Assembly: GCF_021134715.1 (NCBI RefSeq)
Contig: NC_060017.1
Span: 2,976,001-3,040,000 of the forward strand
Direction: 5' to 3'
Origin: Daphnia pulex
Lineage: Eukaryota > Arthropoda > Branchiopoda > Diplostraca > Daphniidae
DNA: 64,000 nucleotides
In this document: positions 1-12,024 of the stretch, one piece after another
How the letters are laid out: every line of letters starts with the position of its first letter
How positions within the stretch are numbered: position 1 is the first letter of the stretch
The notes under the pieces: model-generated
What the model was told of the DNA's origin: nothing
What the model saw: only the letters and a program-made list of their open reading frames with translations
The model's database searches: none
Translations under genes and position numbers: made by a program

Positions 1-451
1 ACCTGCTATAAATGGTGGTCTAAAAAACAATGGATGTGGCTGCATAGGGAAGTTCATCATGATTGGAAGGCTGGTTGTACGATGCATTCCAGGAAATGGT
101 AAACTGGGAACCCGCTCAGGATTATTTGGTTTCCTCCTTTTGAGTTGAAGTTCCTGGCCAAAAAGGGTAGTATGGTGAAAGAGTTGTATAGCATAGTCCA
201 CTGAACATTCATGTTGATATTCGACGAATCCAAACAATTTAGATTCACCTTGAGGAGTTTTGGGTATTTTTACGCATTTCAAGGGCCCCGCCTATGAACG
301 AACGAGAAAATAAGGAATAAGCATTGATGAGTTATATTTATGTTTACTATGAAAAAGGCGGGATTACCTGTAAGAAAAGTTCATGAAGTATTTCCTCTGT
401 AACTTTAGGCGATAGACTCCCACAGTAAATTGTACACAAATCTGAATCCAT
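1..451 (-). CDS. RBM7: RBM7/RBM11-like RRM RNA-binding protein (5' part, cut by window edge)
   Basis: RBM7 is the RNA-binding subunit of the nuclear exosome targeting (NEXT) complex, which delivers non-coding RNAs to the exosome. Exon 1 (451..368) encodes 28 residues beginning MDSDLCTIYCGSL, which holds the RNP2 motif IYCGSL of an RRM. A GT-AG intron (367..292) follows, and exon 2 (291..1) continues with AGPLKCVKIPK and the RNP1 motif KLFGFVEY, then LQLKRRKPNNPER. The splice keeps phase, and the segment spanning the junction matches the RBM7 family closely. After the RRM comes a Pro/Met/His-rich stretch typical of the RBM7 linker. The reading frame is still open at base 1, so the C-terminus is missing. 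The ATG at 451 is chosen because it sits a few residues before RNP2, as in relatives. RBM11 is a close paralogue in vertebrates and cannot be excluded as the nearer match. Confidence 0.88.
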
Positions 452-1164
452 TTTAGAATATTGTTGGAACTTATTGAAACTCGAAAACTGTTTAGGACAT
501 GTAAAATAAATTGGACTTTGGAAGGCGTAAAAGCATATGAGAATTAGCGTTGCAACACGCTGTCTGCTTGTTTTTTCCAACTTTAAGCCCTCTAGCGAAA
601 CAAAAAGCTAACTTCAACGAAATTAAAAACCTAAGTTCACCTTTTCTAAAATAATATTTAAAACGATAGAAGAGAAATATAGTCAAACAATATTTTTCTT
701 TTACATCGATGTTTAATTCATCGATGCGTATATTTTTTTATACATGATATAATCGTCTCTCTTTGCAACCCCAACTAACTATGTAAAACTACAAATCAAG
801 TGACTTGCAACATAACTTTTACTGCCACAAGCCCATAAGCCAGTCAACCGGCAGAAAATATTTCCAGCCTGGCAATGATAGTTCGCGATTGGCAACTTGT
901 ATGGAAATATGTTTTTCGTGCAACGTAAAGAATCAAATTGATTTTTACATTGAGTTGCCAAAAACAAAACAACAAATAAAATAGAGACGACTAGAAATGC
1001 GTTAGCTTGCTCTTTTGTCTGTGCTCTAAGCTGCACTCATTGAAAGATTCGATCAATAAGCGAACTGGCTAAGAATAAAAAAGTCCAAGTCAAGTCGCTT
1101 CATTTGGTCTATCGCAGCAGAAGGGTGTGACGAGCAAGAAGTTGAAACTCCAGTCGAGATCGAA
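452..1164. other. Spacer: RBM7 promoter side and VPS54 3' UTR
   Basis: No convincing exon is seen. Both flanking genes are on the minus strand, so this stretch should hold the VPS54 3' UTR (below 1165) and the RBM7 promoter (above 451). A possible minus-strand poly(A) signal (ATTAAA) lies near 712..717. A 85-codon cysteine-rich open frame at 779..1036 (-) lacks an ATG and is treated under findings. Confidence 0.5.
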
Positions 1165-4100
1165 TCATCGCGGAACGTTCCATAAATCTTTCGAAAATAC
1201 TTCCACTGTCTCATCATCGCGTAAGACATTCAGAGATTTGAGACTCGAAACGTAAAATATCAGCTCAGACGTCACCAATCTATATGTCCAATCAATAGAA
1301 TGAATAAATGTCCCATTTTAGATATGAAATCAAATTATTGATCCTTACCCATGCTGTGGGCCTCCGTTATTTTGAACACCATGCTTGGAGATATGATGTT
1401 GCAATGATTTTTTTAGGGAGGCATTAAATTTACTATAAAAATTTTGGACATCGTTGCTGGGCCAGATGGGATTGATAGCTTCGTGAAGTTTCGCCATTTG
1501 TTTGCTAATCGCTCGAAAGGCAACGGAAGGGACAGGAGGCTTGATTTCCCAAGAAGAAAGGTAACTTTCAGCCATTTCACTTAAGAGAGTGAGAAGTTTA
1601 TTTTCAATTTCCGCTATGTGATCGGTGAAGTCCTGTAATTTTCAATGAAATTACTCGTTTATACCGTGTAATTAAGTTCGTAGCTGAAATATTAGTACCT
1701 TAAGAGCTTGATCAAAATGTTTGATCATTGTCTTCTGCTTAGGTGCAAGCCTCTCTTCAAAGTGGGCCTTGAGTAATGGAATGAATAAAGCAATCAGCTG
1801 CAGACTGCGTGACGCAAGTGCTAAATTACGACTTGAAATAGTCTTTAGACCAACTAAAGGAAGAGCACCAGCTCCTAGCACTAATTGACAAGTGCGGGAA
1901 TTAAAGGTTTTTAATAACTCCACCAAACGAGTGAGCAAATCTGGCGCAGCTGTCGGAAGATTGTCCACGCAATTGCAGTACTCCAACAATTGAGGAAGAA
2001 AGAATAAGGCTGCACCCACCACCACGTACGACTCGCCTCTTACTATAATCGTTTCTGAAACAGGGTGGCTTTTGAATGGGGCGGCAGTAGCATCACTAGG
2101 TCTAGGTGAACGGAAAAAGGTGTCAACATTTGCTTGGATATCCGGTGTTATTTCGGCCTGCCTCCAGCGTTCACTGTCCAAGACAGCACCCAATTTAGAA
2201 CGACGTTCTTCGTGGAATTTTTGAACGAAACGCGTAGCTTGACCCTTTGGAACAAACAAACAAAACGTGTTGTTATTCAGCATTACAAACACGAAATTTT
2301 ATTATTACCTGAAATGCTAATCTCAAACCCATGGATTTGTGTCCACTTATATTGTGACAATCCAACACGAAAGTCTCTATAAGTTTTGCCAGAGCCACAA
2401 ATTCCTGGGAAGAAACCCTTTCTAATAAAGCACCATCTTTGGTACGCGATGATAAAAGACGTCCGCACTGATCATGTGCAGAATCACAAAGTGACTGTAT
2501 CATTTCTTTTAATGACTGCTGTAGTCTCTGTCTATCATCTTCAGTTACCACAACCTGCAATATCAAAAATGATTCAGTCATTTGTTTAAATGATGTCCGA
2601 AAAGAAAAATACCTCTTCTTGACGGCTTGTTTCCGTGGCAAGTACAAGGGCCATGATGTCATGAATGGCACGAATGCGGTTGAGCAGAGCTTTCAAACTT
2701 GTCATACATCGCTGCATCAAATTGGTCCATGACACAAAGTTTAAATGCTTGAGCTGCTCGTAGAGCATAGAACCTCTTTCAACGTCGGTGTCGTTGGCTG
2801 CAAGAGCTTCTACAATAGTTTGTTTCATCAAGGCTTTCATGGCGGTCAATCCTTCATCTAAAATGGAAAAATGATTATCAGTCACATCGGCACTAGCAAA
2901 AAGTGCATCAAGCAGTACCTTTAAATAATTCAATGAAGTTATAACGCCTCTGTCGTAACATGCCGTAGAGAACAGCAGTCAATCTATCTTCTTCTGTAAC
3001 TAATACATCTTCTTTGAGGGGTCGATTAAGTTCGGCGGTAGTGAGGCGTTCAAACTCGTTTGAAAGCAAATTTTCGATAAGATTCTCCATTTCTTTCAAC
3101 TGCGAGCTCAGATAACGGAAACAGTGAATGCTCATCAGTTCTTGTTGTACGACCTCTTGTGTGGTCCCAATAAGATCCAACGCGCCGACGAAATCAGAAG
3201 TAGAGAGGAGAAGCTGTATAGTCGGCTGGGTTTGATGCACAGTCGCCATTAGTTTTAGTTTACGATAAACAATTGCATAATTCTGTCGAGCAACTTGCCG
3301 TTGTAATACTGAGAGGAATTAAAGAAAAATGGAATAAATTCAATAATTAGATTAATGATATTGAACACACCTTTCAACGACCCCTGAACATGCGTAGCAT
3401 CAACATGATTGACTTTGAGTCTTAAGGCTTTAACCGCCGTCAGCGCTTTGCCTAATTCCTCCCGTACGGCATCATGCGAAGCAACAGCCTGGAAGAAGTC
3501 TTCCGATTTATGGGAAATTTGATGAGCTATTTGCATCTCTATCAAGTCCAAATAATAGCTCAGTTTTTCTTGGAGTGTTTTCCCCGTTCCCAAAACGTGC
3601 GATAATCCTGACTCTTTGATGAAGGGGAAAACTTTGTGAAAGGTATCTGGTTGGCTTAGGTTAAATGTAGGCTGCAAGAAAGTTTGTGGAATAACACTCA
3701 AGTCACCCTCATTTCCATCTGTTCAAAACAAAAAGTTTGGTTAAAATATTTCTTCAAATAAAAGGATTTACTGAATTAATTGGATTACCAATGGGTTTCA
3801 GTGTTGATCTTGTTGTAATTTGTTCAGTTGCTAATGTTACACTGGACTTTTTCGAAGACTTTTTGTATCTTTTGGAAATTTTCTTAAGGTATGGTGTGAA
3901 ATAAGCTTCATCAACAATGGGTAGTAGGAGACTTTCAGGAATAGTAGTGTTTTCTACAAATCCATCCCCCCATGTTCTAGTAAAGAAATCCTTCTGTTTC
4001 CCTTTTTTTGGATCATTTAAAATTGCTGCCATGTTTTGGCAAGCTGCATTGACATTCCAAGCTGGCCCATCTGACAGCAAGCTTAATCTATAGAGATGCC

Positions 4101-4558
4101 CTTGAAGCGGAGAAGGTGTCATCCCACACAAAATGCCTGTGTAGCACATAACAGTTTATTAAATTGTTATCACATTTATAATGCAGAAAATGTACCTGCA
4201 TCTTTTCCATCCTGTGTTTTAGCATGGTGTTTCATTACATGGTCTTCGTAGTCTCTATCGCTCACCCCTTCAACTGGTAATGATGTACATACTCCATTAT
4301 AGCCATACCGACAAACAAATGAGCCACCTTCCTGACTACAATGATCATCTCTCAAGTGTCTAAGATTTATTACAAAACAAGGTTAGAAATAAAAGTACTT
4401 AATTATAACTTGCTGAAATGAATTGTATTGTACCTTGTAAATTCTGCTGATGTTTTGAATATTTTGTTAAGACAATAACTACAACTTCTCCATGTTGGTG
4501 AATTACTCCCACTCGATAATAAGCTTATAGAGTCGGTGTTTGTTTTTGAAACGGCCAT
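1165..4558 (-). CDS. VPS54: VPS54, GARP complex subunit (scattered homologue)
   Basis: VPS54 is one of four subunits of the Golgi-associated retrograde protein (GARP) complex, which tethers endosome-derived vesicles at the trans-Golgi network. Ten exons were traced: 4434..4558, 4196..4359, 3789..4136, 3371..3718, 2919..3308, 2613..2857, 2309..2554, 1699..2244, 1349..1632 and 1165..1279. They sum to 936 residues, near the 977 of human VPS54. Diagnostic blocks in order are DFFTRTWGDGFVE, LQEKLSYYLDLIE with AHQIS, LKLMATVHQTQPTIQLLLS, LNRPL, RFVQKFHEERRSKL, SRTCQLVLGAGALPLVGLKT and the C-terminal NNGGPQHG followed by LVTSELIFYVSSLKSL. The first two exons add about 95 residues with two zinc-finger-like patterns (Cys26, Cys29, His43, His48; Cys58, Cys66, His82, His86) that human VPS54 lacks. 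Identification is secure; the exact N-terminus is less so. Confidence 0.95.
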
Positions 4559-5169
4559 AACAGATTGAGTGCTGAAGAAAGTACACGGAAGTGAAACTTG
4601 ATCAATCGATTTACTTCAATCAAAACGTAAACCACCGGCATTTGTGAACCATAATTAATTTAATCTCCTTGAAGAATTCAACAGAAATTTCTCTTAAGAA
4701 ATAAGGGAAACCTATTTAACAATAAAAAATAACCTTTTTGATCGTTTAATATTTTTCTGTCGTCAGCATTTGCCAACAGGCCAAGGTTGATGCTAACCGA
4801 CATCCAAACCTTCGCTGTCTATTCGAGTGTTTCCGGGCACCGAGTCCACCATTAGCAATAAAATCAATCAGAATAGTGTGAAACTTTTATGAAAATGTTT
4901 CGTGTTTATTATATATGATAATCGTCTGGATATACAAGAGGTTGCAGCATGAAAATTCAATGAAAAACGTTAACTTGACTCATGATAGAATCAAGGGCGG
5001 AAAAGCATTTTTTCCTCCGAATTACAGTCAAACAAATTAATAAAAAAAAGGGCTTGCACAACGGCGCATAAAACGTGAGAGAATAGTTATAAAAAACTAT
5101 TGCAGTCCGAAAGGAATCAGGATACAGATGTTCTGTGTCAAAACTAGTAAAACCGTCGCATGGTGAAAT
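4559..5169. other. Spacer: VPS54 promoter and BicC-like 3' UTR
   Basis: Both neighbours are on the minus strand. The stretch should contain the VPS54 5' UTR and promoter at its left end and the 3' UTR of the KH/SAM gene at its right end. A minus-strand AATAAA (TTTATT on the plus strand) is visible near 4906..4911. No exon is seen. Confidence 0.5.
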
Positions 5170-7961
5170 TTACAACTGACAAAATTGCGAGTTTTCTTCA
5201 ACGGCACAGCTAATTGGCAAGTTCTTCAGTTCTTAAAAGAAAAAGAAACATTAAAAAAGCGAACAAGATTTTAAAGAATAATAATTTAAAAAAAAACCCG
5301 AAGAGATGATCTTTTTAAATTCAACCAAGTCACCTGATATTGCATGCAGCATCAATTTTCGTGGGCGGTATGCGGTTACTCCGATGCTTTTCAGATCATC
5401 ATCAGACAGTGTAGTGAACATGGCCAGATCCACCTCATTTGCAAGAAATAGTTCTAATTTTAAAGCAATTTAATAGGACATATGATATTTGAGATTTTAA
5501 AATTTTTCGATTGTTCATCATAATATTCCAACTAACCACAATATTCGAATAGATCTGATTCTTTCAGCATCTGGCATAGTTGGCGATATGAGTTTTTGTC
5601 AAATTTTAAAGTGCAGGCCGGCATCTTCACACTTTCGTCTGTGAAGTAAACAACACACGTGAAAACCAAATGAGATAAAAAAAAATTTCAAATTATTAAG
5701 AAATAGTCTCGAAGATGACCCACTAGATGGTAGCAAAGGTTTTGAGTGTGCTCTTTGACCGCCCGATTGGTAAACCTCTTCAGTGGTTTCACGGAAGCGA
5801 GGTTGTTGTATAACAGTTCGACTCCCAACTGCTGGAACTTCAAAGGATCAAGTCGAAGGATAGAATTTTTCCACCTCATTATTAGTTAGACCCTAAAATA
5901 CTTAAAAATGTAAACTCCTTACGAAAAGTACGTTCGGGTTCTTGAACTCTGGGTAAGCTGAGCGGGAATCCGATGGGGGATAGTCCGTTGGGATTGGGAA
6001 GACGTAGGATTTGTCTCCGGAATTCATAAATGTTGCCTGTAGACCAACAGTCACAAACTAAATGATGGGAGACTGGGCTAACGGTTGTGTAGCATACATA
6101 CCTGCATTCTTTTCGTAACTGATGATCTGAAGCAGAAAGCTGCTCGGTTTGGTGCTCGGTTCCATCTTGACCGCCACGTCCAAACGTTTAGCCAACTTTC
6201 GCTCGTTGACACCAAAGGTCAAATGAATAGCATGGACATGAAACATCAGCTTCATAGGAAGAAATTCCTAAACAGGAAAAAAACAACATGTAAATCCATA
6301 ATAATCATGCGGGTAAATAAAAGTGATTTACCATCAGGGCCATTTTAGTTTGATAGACACCATCCACAGAGCCTATCGAATTTTTAAATTTGATTCATAA
6401 AAATTGGTTAATAAAACAGTGATTGGATTACCTCTTATCCAGACAACTTGATGCTCTTCCCCCAGATTGGTTAGTTTTAACGTCATGAACGCTGTCGAGT
6501 ATTTTGCTTCAAGTAGATTGAAGTTTGCCCTGAGCGTTTCCAACTGATCAGACGAGAATTCCATTTTCATAGATACGAGGGTTTCCTGTCAAAAGAAAAG
6601 AACTCACATTGAATACCCTTTTCACTTCTTCGGTATTTTATACATCATGTATGTATACTAGATTTTGATTCAACTTCATCAGGTGATTGACGGCTTCTTT
6701 CAATCTGCCAATCTCTTGTTGGCTTCCACGGATGGTGGCCGAACAGTGAGAGTAGGAACCCGTGGTTTTCTCGTTCAAGCGGAGCAAGACCCCATACAGA
6801 ATGGCGAAATCCTTCACCAAGGCAGGTCGACCGTAAGAATCCAGCACTTCCGTCCGACATTCAACAACATACTCGATCGGAATCAGAAACTGCTGGAACA
6901 AAACAAAAAAAATCGTAAGAATGTCACAGCTGGATAGCAAACCGGAAATATTTACAAAAAAATATTGAAAGAAATAAGTCTATACGTACACGAATACGAC
7001 GACGAGCCGTTTCAACATTGACCAACTCTCCTGAAATGGTCACCTCGTTGCTCTTTTTCTCACCAGCAACGCGATTTTCGTCAGGGAAATGAATTTTGGT
7101 GCTCGTTTCTTTCATGACCGTGTTGATATTGGTGCCAGCTCGTCCGATGATGTGCGAATGAGTGGTGAAACTGACTTCCATCGACAGTTTGACTGGATAA
7201 AACTGCAACCATCAACCGATATATTCGTTAAGTTCATTTGAGAAGAATCGTTGGGTAGTTTAAATGCGATGATCCATTCTTGCCAAATCACACACACAAA
7301 CAGGAGCGGACAATGCATCAAGTATACGGTTTTTAATGCACGCTCAACAACGAGGATAAAAGGCGCATTCCGTCGTCGTCGTCGCCGTCTATTGTCAACG
7401 GTGAAATCGTATTTCCCCCTCGGTTCACCGATGAATAGGATACCGAAAGACATGGCGGATGGGAAAAAAAAAGCTGGGGGAGGAATTATTCTGTAATGGG
7501 GAGCCAAAATACTTGTGCTGTTGCAGCCACCGGTATTTTTCTTCTATGACGGTTAACATACTCATAAATCCATCGAGAAAAGCCGTACATTTGATATGGA
7601 GATGATTAAAGGAGGCTAGTAGTTGGCTGTTCAACTCCCCTCTGCTTTTTTTCCTTTTTAACAACACTTGATCAAACAAATCACAGCACTCGAAAATGTC
7701 TGTGTGTGTGGGAGGGGAAAAAAACAACATGGAGAGCAACAGGAAACTTCCATTGAAATTGGGCTTCAATTTATACACACACACACACAGGGGAGACGCC
7801 ATAGTTGAATTGTGAAATCAGTGCCAGCGAGATTGATTGCTGGCTGTCGAAAATCTTTTTTGCTTCAAAGCTGCTGGTACACAAACAAGCATGGCCGACA
7901 TGCTGGCAGAAAAAAAGAAATGTCCACTTACCCGAGCCGGAGTTGAAGTTATTTTCTGCAT
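5170..7961 (-). CDS. Bicaudal-C-like protein, short form with KH domains and a C-terminal SAM domain
   Basis: Bicaudal-C proteins bind mRNA through KH domains, recruit the CCR4-NOT deadenylase and polymerise through a SAM domain. Ten exons were traced: 7932..7961, 6990..7202, 6659..6892 (or from 6889), 6432..6585, 6332..6372, 6102..6267, 5923..6036, 5537..5638, 5334..5453 and 5170..5231, giving about 411 residues. Exon 2 holds a KH domain with VSFTTHSHIIGRAG (GxxG loop GRAG) and KIHFPDENR, very like the second KH of BicC. Exons 3-7 continue in BicC-like fashion and end with SYEKNAGNIYEFRRQIL. Exons 8-10 encode a SAM domain with EVDLAMFTTLSDDDLKSIGV and RPRKLMLHAIS. Compared with canonical BicC (800-900 residues or more), the first KH region and the long disordered linker before SAM are absent. 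It could be a lineage-specific paralogue. The 10-residue first exon is the least certain part. Confidence 0.82.
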
Positions 7962-9492
7962 GATGAATATTCAATAGAGCACACGAGGTATCCTTTTTGT
8001 AAATATTTTCAAGAGTTAAAAAAATGTAAAAAAAAAGGCCAGCCGTTCCAAGACGATTCACAATAGACACTATAATTATTTTGGCTTATGATAATTGCTC
8101 GACCATGCGGTCAGCTGAAGAGACCGTGAGGACTGAAAGGGATATCTCGATGAACTCTCGCAAAAGGGGGAGTTAAACTGTCTGGACATAAACCCCCTGA
8201 GGCACACAATGATTTGGACAGTCTCGACTCGACAGCAAATCAGCTAATGTTTGCACAATGTGTCGAAATGAAAACCCCCCCTACAATAAAAATTGCAACA
8301 GATGGCGACTGAAACTGAAACCAATAGAAAACTACACTTCCGGTGGTGAATAGTAAATCAAGTGAATGTAAAAATGTCGTCACACGTCTGTCGTGAATTT
8401 CTTCGAAACATTTTACACCAAGTTATGGTCGAAACTTTTTTGTAATTCAAAAATTTTATTTCTTGGAAAAAAAAAAGTTTGTTTATACTTAAAGGTTTAT
8501 TAGTATTATGAAATCCATTAGTCAGACAGCCTTTCACGTTTTCAAAAATTCGTGATATGATTTTCTATGGAAAATTTAAAAAAAAACGTTGGCGTGGAAT
8601 AGAGAACGGCATTTCAGTCCTCGTTCGTTGGCTAGTAGGTCATCTAATATATAATTCCAAATCCCCTTCAAACTTTCTATATTCCAGACCTACATAAAAG
8701 AACAATAATAACAGCCCAGTTGGAAAATCTTGTCGAGCCTCTAGGCCCGAAAATGCGTTATTTTATTATTAACTTTTGCTCGATGTGACGTAACAATGAT
8801 TAGATCATGGGGGTGCGTAGTTGAACGGTCTGTGCATATCTTTTGAAAGAAACGTTTCCGTAATATCGTTTCGGACCATCCGCCGCAGACATTGACCGTT
8901 AACGTTATCGACACCCCGTTACACAAGTCTAGGACTGACGATTGAGTGCACAGAAACGTTAAAAAGTTGTTTCTTCCCCATCCATCCTTCTTTTTTTACA
9001 GTTGTCATGCTAAAGCCGCCAACAGTGAGCAGACAGTCCATTTGCATTGTGGAAACAAGGCCGGTGATCAATCACCGACAAAACATCGGAAGTGTAACCT
9101 CCTGCTGCAGTCCGAGCCGGCCATCGGGGGGTAAATCTAAAGCTTCTAAGGTTATAATTCCCGCACGCTCGTTTCTTTTTCGATTCCAAAAGGATCCCCG
9201 TTATAGCCCCGTTTATTTCTGGGTAGAGGAGCTTCTTTGCTGTCCGTCTTCTTCCCGTTCCATCTTTTCTCATCCACCATTTTTTATTTTTGTTTCTTTC
9301 AATTGCATTTTATTTTCAAAATTTCCCTGGCCTCAGGATTTTTAAATTTAGAATCCCATTTTGGAACACACTCCCTGCGCCTGGACGCAGACTGATTGGA
9401 ATCACCGGTCTATTTTTAGTCTGACGTCCTCTATCTTGTGACATAACAAACAAATAAACAATTAAAAAACCCCGAAAAATTCAATCTCTCAC

Positions 9493-9512
9493 CACACACA
9501 CACACACACACA
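9493..9512. repeat. (CA)n microsatellite
   Basis: An uninterrupted run of ten CA units is visible in the sequence. Confidence 0.95.
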
Positions 9513-11000
9513 AAAGTAAAAATTTTTAATAATTTTTTTATTTATTTATTTCATCTTGTTGGTTTTTTGTGTTTCATTCATTTTGTTTTCCTTTTTACTT
9601 CGAAAGCGACAAATGCATTCAACAATGCGGGGGTCACTTTGGGAGAAGAGAGGGGGGGGGGTGGGAGGAAGTTATTTTTGTTTTTTTCAAAAAACCCAAA
9701 AAACAATAGTCACATACTAAACTCGAGACGCACTATCGAATTATTATTAAAAATAAAAAGAGATAGTTTGAAAAGAGATAATAAAATGGTGGGGAGGAGA
9801 GCAAATACACGTGAACAAACGAACACGTCGACATCACATCCGATCGAAGAAGAAGATCGACAAACAAAAACACGGTTGCACACACACACACACTCAAATA
9901 TTCAATTTGATAAGAAACGAGACAATAATGAAGTAAATGAATTAACTTATGGTGATTGAAAAATATTATTACTTAATAGGGGAAAATATTTAATTACTCG
10001 GGAGATTTGTGAGGGTTTTCTGTTTGTGTGTGTGTGTGAATTATATTTAGAAAAAAAAAATGATTTCTGTTTTACTCTGGGATTTTTTTGTTTTCCGATT
10101 TGGGATCATTCTCCTTGGTTGTTCTCTCCGTTTCAACATACAAAATCATTTTATTATTTCTTTCTCACTTTTTAGGTAGACAAATACGAAACAATTGCCC
10201 CAAAATACATTATGAAAGAACGAATTCAATAAAGAAGGGAATAAGAAATTAAAGTAGGGGAGGGATTAGAAGCAGAGAAACTAACGCCAATTTATTTTCT
10301 ATTTCACCTTTTTTAACTCACGAAAAAAATTCAACCGCCAATTCAAGTTTAACGAATACACAAGAAAAAAAAAATGCTTTCAATCCCATCATTAAAAGAT
10401 TTAAATTTTAGTGTTGCCTTTTTCTTTCTATTTCAAAATCAATTTTTCCAACCCAAACACAAGCTTCTGTTTCAATTTCTAAATCAAGGAATCCAAAATA
10501 CCAAATAAAAGTTTTGCGAACCACGTCACATGGAACTTGAAAAAAAAAAATCGTGACATCAAAAAATCCAAAGGACTACACCGTTTTCATTCGTTTTTAT
10601 ACAAATGACGAAAAAAAATAGCAAAAAAAATAATGGAGGGGAGGGAAAGCCAAACATACGAGTAATCGAACCTTAATTACCTAATTCAAAACTATCATCT
10701 CCATTCTTTTTCATCTTCAATTAAAAAAAAAAAGAAAAGTGAAGGAAACAAAATTTGAAAATTATCCTAGTTAATGCATCACTCCATGTAGAAGACGAAC
10801 AATTTAACCCAACAAACGCAGCCATAACTCCCGCGATGAAATTCTTTTATAATCCCGTACAATCATGAAGAAAGAAAAACTTATTTTTCCTGCTCCCCCC
10901 ATTGATCGTCTTTTTGGAAAGTTTTTTTTTCTCATTTTTCTTTTCTTTGCAGAGGAAATTGTTGTAAATGGGGGAACACACAAATTTCATTCGCACAGAT

Positions 11001-11015
11001 ACACACACACACACA
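11001..11015. repeat. (AC)n microsatellite followed by (AT)n
   Basis: A run of AC dinucleotides is followed closely by an AT run at about 11021..11032. Confidence 0.9.
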
Positions 11016-12024
11016 AGACAAATATATATATAATATGTATATAAAATTAGACCCGCGGTCTCCAATTGACAATTGTTGTGTCATCGAGCCGCCGACGTCG
11101 TCGTCGTCGTTACTACGATGGAGGAGGGGAATTTCCCGAAAAAAAGGAGGAGAAAGAAATCACGCACATCTTAAACGGGCCCAATCACACAAAAGACATA
11201 CAACGGTGGGAATCGGGAGACGAATTGAACAAATATTTAGAAAAAAAAAGAAAAGAAATGAGAAAAATGATTGAAATAAGTGGGGGGGAACTATTTATAA
11301 AAAAATTCAAACACATACGCAAATGGCGGAAGTCTGTCTCTTTGTTTTTGAGAGGGGGGAGTAGAAGAGGACGTGGCACAGTGCACATATGGATGACACA
11401 AGAGAACAAAATATTTTTTTCATCATCAAAGCCTCGCAGAGTGGGTGGAAACACCCGTTTCTTGTGGGCGGCAGCACAATTTGATGACGAACGGGAGTAG
11501 GAGAAGGGAAAGCACGAAGTGTTTCAGCGTTCAAACTTTTTTTTTTCATTTTTTTTCCTTAGTGAGAAGAGAGAGAACGACATGGGGAAAAACTACACAC
11601 GTAGTGCGGGGTATTTACAGACGACACAAACTAACAAGAGAAATAGAAAACCCTATCGTAGGGTGGGAGGGTGTGTGTGGTTTTGACGTCATCTGATTCT
11701 TTTCAAAAAAAAAATTTAGTTTGAGGAGGAGGATCAATCCCACGGAATTTCAACGAGTCTAACCCTCTGGCATTTACTCTTACGAAATCAAATTTAAAAA
11801 AAAAAGAGAGAAAAGAAAAATCGTGTTTTACGGACACGTTGAAATCTGGCACGAACAGCATATCTCTCTCGGTTGATGAGGGGTGGCGGGGAGGGAGGAG
11901 GAGTGTGGTCGTCACAGTCTGAGAGAGTTAAACGGTTGTCGTTCGCGGGGGGTGGGCTTGCCAAAAATCTTCGCCATGCATTCCATTCCATTCAATTCTT
12001 CTGCGCACATTGTAAATCATGTTA

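Larger units (their letters stand above)
7962..12024. other. 4-kb AT-rich spacer: BicC-like promoter and probable long 3' UTR of midnolin
   Basis: No conserved exon is seen on either strand. The left end (about 7.96-8.4 kb) should hold the promoter of the BicC-like gene. The right end should be the 3' UTR of the midnolin gene, which reads leftwards. Minus-strand poly(A)-like and AUUUA-rich sequence (TTTATTTATTTATT on plus) lies at 9537..9551. The stretch is rich in A/T homopolymers and CA/TG repeats (9493..9512, 10024..10038, 11001..11015). Open frames here, for example 9567..9959 (+) and 11066..11500 (+), are biased in composition and show no known domain. Confidence 0.45.

Noticed and set aside
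5688-5879. 63-codon minus-strand frame inside the BicC-like gene
   Set aside because: Including it after the phase-1 exon 5923..6036 creates an immediate stop, while skipping to 5638 keeps frame. It is treated as intron.
9567-9959. 130-codon plus-strand frame
   Set aside because: It lies in low-complexity A/G-rich sequence, has no known domain and no splice context, and is opposite to the likely midnolin 3' UTR.
11066-11500. 144-codon plus-strand frame
   Set aside because: Composition is Lys/Arg/Glu-rich from purine tracts and overlaps other frames; no recognisable family.
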